DNA from: Tannerella sp.
GTDB lineage: Bacteria > Bacteroidota > Bacteroidia > Bacteroidales > Tannerellaceae
Direction of reading: 5' to 3'
DNA length: 5,074 bases
Assembly (NCBI GenBank): GCA_031277235.1
Contig: JAITMT010000382.1
Location: forward strand, 1 to 5,074
Of the stretch, positions 1 through 4,705 are shown piece by piece; the stretch's first letter is position 1; each line of letters opens with the position of its first letter. Below the pieces are notes generated by a model. The model made no database searches and was not told the origin of the DNA. It worked only from the letters and a program-made list of their open reading frames with translations. A program made the position numbers and the translations under genes.

Positions 1-265
1 GGTTGAAATCGTCCAAAAACTTCATATCTTCGGACGATAATTTCACTTTTGATTCTTCCAAAAGCCACACTATATTGTGAACTTTCGGAGGAACATCGTC
101 TTCGTGATTTTTTACCCAATGTGCTTTTGCCAACTTTTCCAAAACCAAATGCGCCCAAAACAAACAATGGGAATAACGCTTTGTCACAAACAATGCTTCT
201 ACCGTTATCCAATCATTTTCGGAAGTATCTATCCAATAATCAATATATTGCTGTTTTGTCATCAT
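1..265 (-). CDS. HEPN domain-containing protein, N-terminal part (runs off left edge)
   Basis: Reading the minus strand from the ATG at 265-263 gives 88 open codons to the window edge, beginning MMTKQQYIDYWIDTSENDW. A second ATG follows directly at 262-260. The pattern fits the HEPN family (PF05168-like): an N-terminal helix with YW...S..DW, then the RYSHCLFWAHLVLEKLAKA helix, and then PPKVHNIVWLLE. HEPN proteins are small all-helical proteins. Many are RNases or toxins paired with MNT-type nucleotidyltransferases, while others are regulatory or binding domains. The usual catalytic R-x4-6-H motif lies near the C-terminus and is outside the window, so RNase activity cannot be judged. No partner lies upstream; any partner would be beyond the left edge. 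The gene has its own promoter at 308-338. The family call is firm and the specific role is unknown. Confidence 0.82.
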   Translation of the reverse strand, partial: MMTKQQYIDYWIDTSENDWITVEALFVTKRYSHCLFWAHLVLEKLAKAHWVKNHEDDVPPKVHNIVWLLEESKVKLSSEDMKFLDDFN

Positions 266-307
266 TTTTTATTCAAATTCTAAAAAATATGTTTGCAAAT
301 TTCAAGG

Positions 308-338
308 CAAAGATAGGGGCTTTTTTCTTAAAAACAAA
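308..338 (-). promoter_or_regulatory. Bacteroidota-type promoter of the HEPN gene
   Basis: On the minus strand there is TATCTTTG (315-308), matching the Bacteroidota -7 element TAnnTTTG. Exactly 19 nt upstream is TTTG (338-335), matching the -33 element. Transcription would start near 301, giving a leader of about 35 nt before the HEPN ATG at 265. The -33 box lies inside the left arm of the palindrome at 322-370. Confidence 0.6.
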
Positions 339-370
339 AAAAATGAGATTTTTTTTGTTTTTAAGAAAAA
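322..370. repeat. Perfect 23-bp AT-rich palindrome with 3-nt loop
   Basis: The arms 322-344 and 348-370 are exact reverse complements of 23 bp, separated by GAG. Each arm carries runs of A and T interrupted by single C/G pairs. It overlaps the -33 box of the HEPN promoter. It could extrude as a cruciform, bind a dimeric regulator, or stop transcription entering from the repeat block to the right. Nothing in the sequence decides between these. Confidence 0.75.
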
Positions 371-401
371 TTTGATGATTTGAAAATTGTTCCGCGTCGC
401 A

Positions 402-431
402 GTTCTCTCCCTTGGGAGGGTTGGGGTGGGG
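402..431 (-). repeat. Family A GC-rich palindromic repeat, copy 1
   Basis: The core is CTCCC-tt-GGGAG (407-418), followed by a G-rich tail to 431. Read on the minus strand it follows the family pattern: a C-rich lead, a short GC hairpin, then GAGAAC at the end. The plus strand has four G-runs at 414-431 with loops of 1, 2 and 1 nt, which is a canonical G-quadruplex motif. It is the only one of the six copies on the left side of the window. Confidence 0.65.
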
Positions 432-450
432 CTTCTTTCTTTCTTTTTTC

Positions 451-758
451 GACCCCCAATCGCTACGCTTCATTGGGGATTATTCATGTTCATCTCCTTG
501 CGGAGACGCTTCCATGTGTCGGCACGTGCTGAAAGGACGGACCTTCATAACCGCAGTGTCAGCGACCTGCGGCGTTTCCTGCATTCCATAGGAATGCATC
601 GCCCGGTAGAAAGGTGGCACGAGCGCAGGACGCATTCCGTACGGAATGCGACCTATGTGTGGATTGCTTTTCTACCGGGCGATACATCCCTAACGGGATG
701 CGAACGTCCTGAAAGGACGAATTTGCATAACCCCCAATGAAGCAGGGCGATTGGGGGT
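451..758. repeat. Composite block of small hairpins with inverted ends
   Basis: This non-coding stretch is packed with short inverted repeats. The ends are inverted copies of each other: CCCCAAT/ATTGGGG at 454-478, and ACCCCCAAT/ATTGGGGGT at 730-758, with similar loops. Between them are TCTCC/GGAGA (493-506), GCACGTGC (522-529), CCGCAG/CTGCGG (551-572), GCATTCC/GGAATGC (581-597), a 15-bp long-range pair (598-612 with 669-683) enclosing a 20-bp perfect palindrome (631-650), CATCCC/GGGATG (685-700) and CGTCCT/AGGACG (705-719). No credible gene lies in it; the open frames here are low-complexity translations of repeats. It resembles REP/BIME-like or MITE-like composite repeats. No transposase is visible. 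Confidence 0.75.
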
Positions 759-771
759 ATTTCCAGACCGG

Positions 772-1281
772 ATGAACGGCAAAACGGGAGAACGGGTAAA
801 CGGGCTTGCGCTTCTCATCGGTGAAACGGAATCGGGCGCTCCCGAACAGTCGGCGATGATTCCTTCGGTCGTAAACATCAGCGGTTACCGTTTCAGCGAA
901 CATTTTTCCATGGGTTTGGGCGTCGGAATGACTCCCACGCCATACGCTCACTTTCCGGTTTTTGCCGATTTTAGATATACATTTTTGAAAGGCGCCCTGA
1001 GTCCCGTTCTGGCGCTCAAGGGCGGATATTCTTTTGCCCGGAATAACAAAGATTTCTGGAATTACGGCTACAACGAAAACATCAAAAACATTGGCGGCGG
1101 AATGTTCAATCCGGAAATAGGCTTCAAGATTCCGATGTCGGAGCGCGCCGATTTCCTGTTCACGCTGGGTTACTGGTATCAACGACTGGGAAGCAAGGCG
1201 GAAGGTTATGCTTCTCAAACGTATGAACGTCAGCTGAATTTCAACCGGCTATCTTTTACGATCGGGTTTCTGTTTCAATAG
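772..1281 (+). CDS. Outer-membrane beta-barrel protein, C-terminal part, probably 5'-truncated
   Basis: This encodes 169 residues from the ATG at 772. The open frame extends upstream to 694, but that part lies in the hairpin block. The protein has alternating-hydrophobicity strands with aromatic ends: ISGYRFSEHFSMGLGVG, FPVFADFRYTF, LSPVLALKGGYSF, FNPEIGFKIPM, DFLFTLGYWYQ and FNRLSFTIGFLFQ. The final strand ends close to an aromatic residue, as usual for BamA substrates. Small porin-like or conserved hypothetical barrel proteins of Bacteroidota look like this. No signal peptide precedes the first strand, and the sequence just upstream belongs to the repeat block. I infer that the original 5' end was replaced or deleted, making this a likely pseudogene. 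A functional short product without export signal seems unlikely. I cannot name the family more precisely. Confidence 0.6.
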   Translation: MNGKTGERVNGLALLIGETESGAPEQSAMIPSVVNISGYRFSEHFSMGLGVGMTPTPYAHFPVFADFRYTFLKGALSPVLALKGGYSFARNNKDFWNYGYNENIKNIGGGMFNPEIGFKIPMSERADFLFTLGYWYQRLGSKAEGYASQTYERQLNFNRLSFTIGFLFQ

Positions 1282-1302
1282 CGTCCCCCAAGGAGACAAA
1301 TT

Positions 1303-1330
1303 CCATCCGTAAAATTTGAATTTGCGATGG
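1303..1330 (+). terminator. Possible terminator after the beta-barrel gene
   Basis: An imperfect stem, CCATC (with a bulged C) G... pairing with ...CGATGG, continues through A/T pairs to a loop at about 1314-1320. It lies 22 nt past the TAG at 1279-1281 and before the leuS promoter. There is no strong T-run directly after it, so the call is weak. Confidence 0.3.
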
Positions 1331-1380
1331 ACTGAATTGTTCAATTTTAATGCTTCCCTTAAAATCTGACAGAAACAAAG

Positions 1381-1410
1381 TTTATGATGTGCAAAAAAAT
1401 CGTACCTTTG
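1381..1410 (+). promoter_or_regulatory. leuS: Bacteroidota-type promoter of leuS
   Basis: TACCTTTG at 1403-1410 matches the -7 consensus TAnnTTTG and is followed by CGG. A partial -33 box, TTTA (1381-1384), lies about 18-19 nt upstream. Transcription would start near 1416, leaving a leader of about 35 nt, A-rich and without a clear Shine-Dalgarno sequence, before the ATG at 1452. Confidence 0.6.
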
Positions 1411-1451
1411 CGGATTAAAAGAGCAAAAATCAATTTTTTATTGAACAAAAT

Positions 1452-3611
1452 ATGGACTACAATTTCAAAGCAATCGAAGCCAAATGGCAGCAAAAATGGA
1501 AGGACGATAAAACCTATCACGTTGAAATAGAACATGATAAGCCTAAATATTATGTGTTGGACATGTTTCCGTATCCTTCGGGCGCGGGCTTGCACGTGGG
1601 GCATCCGCTCGGCTACATCGCCGGAGATATTTACGCGCGCTACAAGCGTTTGCAAGGCTTCAACGTGCTTCATCCGATGGGCTACGACGCCTACGGACTG
1701 CCTGCCGAACAGTATGCCATCCAGACCGGGCAGCATCCCGCCATCACGACCGACCGGAACATTGCCCGTTACCGTGAACAGTTGGATAAAATCGGTTTCT
1801 GCTTCGATTGGGACCGCGAAGTCCACACCTGCGACGCCGACTATTACAAATGGACGCAATGGGCTTTTATTCTGATGTTTAACTCCTATTATTGCAATCA
1901 GGCAAAACAGGCGCGACCGATTTCGGAATTGATTGAATATTTTGAAAAACAGGGAAATAAAGACTTGGACATAGCCCAAACCGAGGAACTGCATTTCACG
2001 GCAGATGAATGGAATTCTTTTGACGAAAAAGAACAGCAGGAAACGCTGATGAATTACCGCATCGCCTACTTAGCCGAAACGACCGTAAACTGGTGCGAAG
2101 CCCTGGGAACAGTGCTCGCCAACGACGAAGTGCAGGACGGCATGTCTATTCGCGGCGGCTATCCGGTGGTACAGAAAAAAATGAAACAGTGGAGTTTACG
2201 TGTTTCTGCCTATGCCCAACGCCTACTCGACGGTTTGGAAACAATTGACTGGAGCGACTCCCTGAAAGAGACGCAACGAAACTGGATAGGACGGTCGGAA
2301 GGGGCGGAAATGAGATTTAACCTCTCCACTAACCCCTCTCCACAAGAGAGGGGAACAGCGTTGGACGACAACCCAAACGGATACGGCTGGTTTACAAAAA
2401 CTACCAATAAAAGAAATTGGGAACTTTTGAGCAATATGGCAAAAGAGTATCGTTCAAAGCAGACCGAAGCCGAAAATATACTTTGGGAAAACGTAAGAGC
2501 AAAAAAAACAGGATACAAGATTCGTCGGCAACATGTTATAAATGGATTTATTGCCGATTTTATAAATCTTGAGAAACAGGTAATTATAGAAGTCGACGGC
2601 GACGTCCATTTAACGCCTGAAATGAAAGAAAGAGATGAACAGCGCACGCATTTATTGAATGAACTGGGATTTGAAGTGATCCGTTTTACAAATGATGAAG
2701 TGTTGAATAATGTCGGCGAAGTCATCAAAAAAATCAAGGATTATTTAGATAAAACTCCATCAAAACGCGATACGGTTACTATCCCCCTCTCCTGTGAAGA
2801 GGGGCAGGGGGAGAGGTGCATGACCGTTTTCACCACAAGAGCCGACACCATCTACGGCGTAACCTTCATGGTATTAGCCCCTGAAAGCGAGTACGTTGCA
2901 GAGTTGACGACGCCCGAACAAAAAGCCGAAGTGGACGCCTACATCGAACAGGTGAAACGTCGCACCGAGCGCGAACGTATCGCCGACCGGAAAGTAACTG
3001 GCGTATTTTCAGGCTCTTACGCCATAAATCCGGTTAGCCGGGAGAAAATTCCCATATGGATAAGCGATTATGTATTAGCCGGTTATGGTACAGGCGCCAT
3101 TATGGCAGTTCCCGCCCACGACAGCCGCGACTACGCTTTCGCCAAGCATTTCAACCTGCCCATCATTCCGCTGATTGAGGGCGCAGACGTGAGCGAAGAA
3201 AGTTTTGACGCGAAGGAAGGAACGATGATGAACAGTCCAGCCCCCTCTAACTCCCCCAAAGGGGGAGAACAAACTCCCTCCCTTGAGGGGAGGGTCGGGG
3301 AGGGACTTCTTCCTCTCGTTCTCAATGGATTATCCGTAAAAGAGGCTATCGAAAAAACGAAAAAATACGTCGCGGACAACAATCTCGGCAAGGTGAAAAT
3401 CAATTACCGCCTGCGCGACGCTATTTTCAGCCGCCAGCGCTACTGGGGCGAGCCATTCCCGATATATTACAAAGACGGAATGCCCTACCCCGTGGCTGAA
3501 AAGGATTTGCCCATCGAACTGCCCGAAGTGGACAAGTTTTTGCCGACGGAAACCGGCGAACCACCGCTGGGACGGGCGAAAGATTGGGTATATGAACCAC
3601 CTAAACAGTAA
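1452..3611 (+). CDS. leuS: Leucyl-tRNA synthetase, 3'-truncated, with in-frame DUF559 insertion
   Basis: Class I LeuRS charges tRNA-Leu with leucine and hydrolyses mischarged tRNA. The start MDYNFKAIEAKWQQKW is the usual Bacteroidota N-terminus. Visible parts are the HIGH-type motif HVGH (48-51), NPMG-like HPMGYDAYGLPAEQYA, WTQWAF, the CP1 entry ETQRNWIGRSEGAEMRF, the editing motifs TTRADT (461-466) and GTGAIMAVPAHDSRD (ends near 560), and RQRYWGEPFPIYY (about 660). Residues 290-455 are a foreign DUF559 cassette and about 597-619 a second repeat insertion. The frame ends at residue 719, shortly after ETGEPPLGRAKDW. The tail VYEPPKQ looks non-native, and a DUF1905 gene starts 5 nt later. The MPGFAGSS region, KMSKS and the anticodon-binding domains are missing: about 535 native residues against roughly 920-950 in full-length relatives. 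Alone it could not catalyse aminoacylation. Options are a split enzyme with a separate C-terminal subunit (known in Aquifex), a decaying duplicate, or an assembly join. Confidence 0.93.
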   Translation: MDYNFKAIEAKWQQKWKDDKTYHVEIEHDKPKYYVLDMFPYPSGAGLHVGHPLGYIAGDIYARYKRLQGFNVLHPMGYDAYGLPAEQYAIQTGQHPAITTDRNIARYREQLDKIGFCFDWDREVHTCDADYYKWTQWAFILMFNSYYCNQAKQARPISELIEYFEKQGNKDLDIAQTEELHFTADEWNSFDEKEQQETLMNYRIAYLAETTVNWCEALGTVLANDEVQDGMSIRGGYPVVQKKMKQWSLRVSAYAQRLLDGLETIDWSDSLKETQRNWIGRSEGAEMRFNLSTNPSPQERGTALDDNPNGYGWFTKTTNKRNWELLSNMAKEYRSKQTEAENILWENVRAKKTGYKIRRQHVINGFIADFINLEKQVIIEVDGDVHLTPEMKERDEQRTHLLNELGFEVIRFTNDEVLNNVGEVIKKIKDYLDKTPSKRDTVTIPLSCEEGQGERCMTVFTTRADTIYGVTFMVLAPESEYVAELTTPEQKAEVDAYIEQVKRRTERERIADRKVTGVFSGSYAINPVSREKIPIWISDYVLAGYGTGAIMAVPAHDSRDYAFAKHFNLPIIPLIEGADVSEESFDAKEGTMMNSPAPSNSPKGGEQTPSLEGRVGEGLLPLVLNGLSVKEAIEKTKKYVADNNLGKVKINYRLRDAIFSRQRYWGEPFPIYYKDGMPYPVAEKDLPIELPEVDKFLPTETGEPPLGRAKDWVYEPPKQ
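2321..2356 (+). repeat. Family A repeat, copy 2: left end of the DUF559 cassette
   Basis: CCTCTCC lead, then the hairpin CCCCTCTC-cacaa-GAGAGGGG (2333-2353), ending AAC. Within leuS it is translated as about TNPSPQERG. Confidence 0.75.
2436..2786 (+). other. DUF559 (Vsr-like endonuclease) domain-coding segment inside leuS
   Basis: This is the part of the leuS frame that, from the internal ATG at 2436 (M329), would encode a typical stand-alone DUF559 protein of about 115 residues. The whole domain core is present, from the KQTEAE helix through RRQH, DF, IEVDG..H and RF.NDEV. No separate stop codon or ribosome site was found, so the domain is most simply made as part of the LeuRS polypeptide. 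Internal initiation at M329 is only a possibility. The segment is A/T-richer than the surrounding leuS, which fits a foreign origin. Confidence 0.7.
2781..2816 (-). repeat. Family A repeat, copy 3: right end of the DUF559 cassette
   Basis: This is an inverted counterpart of 2321-2356, with hairpin CCCCTCT-cctgtga-AGAGGGG (2784-2804) and the outer GGAGAGG at 2810-2816. It is translated within leuS as roughly PLSCEEGQGERC, directly before the native MTVFTTRADT. Confidence 0.75.
3241..3306. repeat. Empty inverted pair of family A repeats (copies 4 and 5) inside leuS
   Basis: Copy 4 (plus, 3241-3270) has the hairpin CTCCCCC-aaa-GGGGGAG (3251-3267), ending AGAAC. Copy 5 (minus, about 3271-3306) has CCCTCCC-ttgag-GGGAGGG (3276-3294) and a G-rich tail. 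They face each other with almost nothing between, the same orientation as the ends of the DUF559 cassette. The leuS frame stays open and reads APSNSPKGGEQTPSLEG and onward between native MMNS and LVLNGLSVKEAI. Plus-strand G-runs at 3287-3304 (loops 1, 2, 1 nt) form a canonical G-quadruplex motif, here in the leuS mRNA. Confidence 0.72.
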
Positions 3612-3616
3612 CAAAC

Positions 3617-3901
3617 ATGTCCGCTAAAACGTTTCAATTTGAAGCAGAAATACGGAAAGTCTCCGATATAGACGGCGCTTACGTCGCTTTTCCCTACGAT
3701 TTGAAAAAGGAAACCGGCAAGGGACGCGCCAAAGTGCACGCCACGTTCGACGGCGAGCCTTACGACGGCAGCATCGTCAATATGGGCGTGAAAAATTCCG
3801 ACGGCAGCATTTGCTACATCATCGGAATTCTCAAAGACATTCGAAAAAAAATCGGCAAACAAGCCGGCGATGTGATTTCGGTAACGATCGAGATATTATA
3901 A
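3617..3901 (+). CDS. DUF1905 domain-containing protein
   Basis: A complete 94-residue protein starting at the ATG at 3617, 5 nt after the leuS stop. It matches the small beta-rich DUF1905 family along its whole length: FQFEAEIRKVSDIDGAYVAFPYD, the GKGRAKVHATFDGEPYDGSIVNMG stretch, then IIGILKDIRKKIGKQAGD and VTIEIL. The function of the family is not established; the domain occurs alone or with YdeI/OmdA-type domains. There are no signal peptide or membrane segments, so it is cytoplasmic. No promoter was seen between leuS and this gene, so it may ride on the leuS transcript, or its own promoter was lost or lies in the leuS remnant. The close junction suggests this gene was joined to leuS by deletion or rearrangement. 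Confidence 0.88.
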   Translation: MSAKTFQFEAEIRKVSDIDGAYVAFPYDLKKETGKGRAKVHATFDGEPYDGSIVNMGVKNSDGSICYIIGILKDIRKKIGKQAGDVISVTIEIL

Positions 3902-3948
3902 TCTTTTGATTTTGAGTAAAACATTATCAATCAATAAAATAAAATAGT

Positions 3949-4533
3949 ATGGAAACATTAAATCCGGAAGATTACACCAAAGAAAAGCGGACGATTAATC
4001 CGGTATGGGCAAATATTTTTGTTTTAATCCTGTTTGTTCCTACTGTCTTGATTTTCGGGTTGCCTTACCGGCTGGTCTGGGGTGATTTTTTTTCATCGCA
4101 GGAGTATCAATCATTTAAGGAGCACGGCGGTTTGTGGATTTTCATTCTTGCATTTCTTATAGGAGCTGTTATTCATGAACTCATCCATGGAATTTTTTTT
4201 GTGATGTATGCAAAAAACGGTTGGAAATCCATTAAATTCGGTATCATGTGGAAAGCGCTTGCACCGTATTGTCATTGCAAAGAGCCTTTAACCGTGAAAC
4301 ATTACATCATTGCTTGTGTAATGCCGGCTATTTTTCTGGGCATAATCCCTTCAATCGTAGCCATTTGTATTGGAAATTTTCCATTGCTCGTATTTGGTAT
4401 TTTATTTACAATAATGGCTGGCGGCGACTTTCTGATAATCAAAATGTTATTGAAGGAAGACAAAAACGATTGGATAGAAGACCATCCTTCGGAAGCAGGG
4501 TTTTATATCTACAAAAAGAAAGAAAACGGTTAA
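3949..4533 (+). CDS. DUF3267 family putative membrane zinc metallopeptidase
   Basis: 194 residues with four likely membrane segments, at about 19-45, 62-88, 117-143 and 145-168. The second contains HELIH (76-80), an HExxH zinc-binding motif inside the membrane, as in DUF3267 putative zincins and site-2-protease-like enzymes. Other family-like stretches are APYCHCKEPLTVKHY (about 105-119) and AGGDFLIIKMLL (157-168), whose Asp160 is a plausible third zinc ligand, and the C-terminal DHPSEAGFYIYK. The substrate is unknown. The gene starts 47 nt after the DUF1905 stop with no clear promoter in between, so the two may be co-transcribed, but no functional link is known. The gene looks intact and of usual length. 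The family assignment is by motif and topology. Confidence 0.83.
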   Translation: METLNPEDYTKEKRTINPVWANIFVLILFVPTVLIFGLPYRLVWGDFFSSQEYQSFKEHGGLWIFILAFLIGAVIHELIHGIFFVMYAKNGWKSIKFGIMWKALAPYCHCKEPLTVKHYIIACVMPAIFLGIIPSIVAICIGNFPLLVFGILFTIMAGGDFLIIKMLLKEDKNDWIEDHPSEAGFYIYKKKENG

Positions 4534-4572
4534 TTACCACGAAGCGCCTAAGTGGTCCCATATTTCTCTACG

Positions 4573-4670
4573 GTCAAGTTCTTAATAAATTGGCATCATT
4601 TTGCATTCCGTTAGAAATGTATCCCTGACGGAATGCAACAAGTAATACCAAATTTTTTTTAGAACTTGAC
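4573..4670. repeat. 98-bp hairpin element with 10-bp inverted ends
   Basis: GTCAAGTTCT (4573-4582) and AGAACTTGAC (4661-4670) are exact inverted ends, and the adjoining A/T-rich bases also pair partly. Nested inside are TTGCATTCCGT (4601-4611) and ACGGAATGCAA (4628-4638), an 11-bp inverted repeat. The nested part shares GCATTCCGT/ACGGAATGC and an ACATCCCT-like string with the block at 451-758, so the two are probably related. It lies between the convergent DUF3267 and adaptor genes, so it could act as a two-way terminator. No target-site duplication was evident. Confidence 0.65.
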
Positions 4671-4671
4671 A

Positions 4672-4698
4672 GCCCTGCCCCTTTTAGGGAGTTAGAGG
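4672..4698 (-). repeat. Family A repeat, copy 6
   Basis: Read on the minus strand it gives CCTCTAACTCCCTAAAAGGG and then GCAGGGCT, close to copy 4 (CCCTCTAACTCCCCC...). The hairpin is weaker than in the other copies. It lies 7 nt past the stop of the adaptor gene and directly abuts the 98-bp hairpin element. Confidence 0.55.
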
Positions 4699-4705
4699 AT
4701 GGCTA

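Larger units (their letters stand above)
2321..2816 (+). mobile_element. DUF559 endonuclease cassette bounded by inverted family A repeats
   Basis: This is a 496-bp insertion within leuS. The ends 2321-2356 and 2781-2816 are inverted repeats matching at 28 of 36 positions by eye, both beginning CCTCTCC. The interior is open in the leuS frame from end to end (residues 290-455). Its cargo, residues about 329-445, is a DUF559 domain: AKEYRSKQTEAENILWENVR, KIRRQH, FIADF, VIIEVDGDVH, ERDEQRT...LGFEVIRF and NDEVLNN. DUF559 is a small Vsr-like fold of the PD-(D/E)XK nuclease group; the Asp of ADF and the Glu/Asp of IEVDG are the likely metal ligands, and all are present. It falls between GAEMRF and VFTTRADT, where other LeuRS proteins have only a short hairpin. 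No target-site duplication and no intein splicing motif was seen. Mobility is inferred, not shown. Confidence 0.75.

Noticed and set aside
49..375. Plus-strand open frames at 49-375 and 77-283
   Set aside because: They are antisense to the HEPN gene and run into the AT-rich palindrome; their translations show no family-like pattern.
387..740. Plus-strand open frame of 117 codons
   Set aside because: It is a translation of family A copy 1 and the hairpin block; the product consists of repeat-derived strings.
451..758. CRISPR array
   Set aside because: The hairpins differ in sequence and spacing; there are no regular direct repeats with spacers.
559..1218. Minus-strand open frame of 219 codons
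   Set aside because: It spans both the hairpin block and the antisense of the beta-barrel gene; the plus-strand reading has clear barrel strands.
1359..1994. Minus-strand open frame of 211 codons
   Set aside because: It is antisense to the well-conserved N-terminus and promoter of leuS.
2210..2737. Minus-strand open frame opposite the DUF559 cassette
   Set aside because: It is antisense to conserved LeuRS and DUF559 residues; an independent product is not supported.
2321..2816. Intein with homing endonuclease
   Set aside because: There is no Cys/Ser at the insertion start with splicing blocks and no His-Asn plus Cys/Ser/Thr at the end; the nuclease is DUF559, not LAGLIDADG or a typical intein HNH domain.
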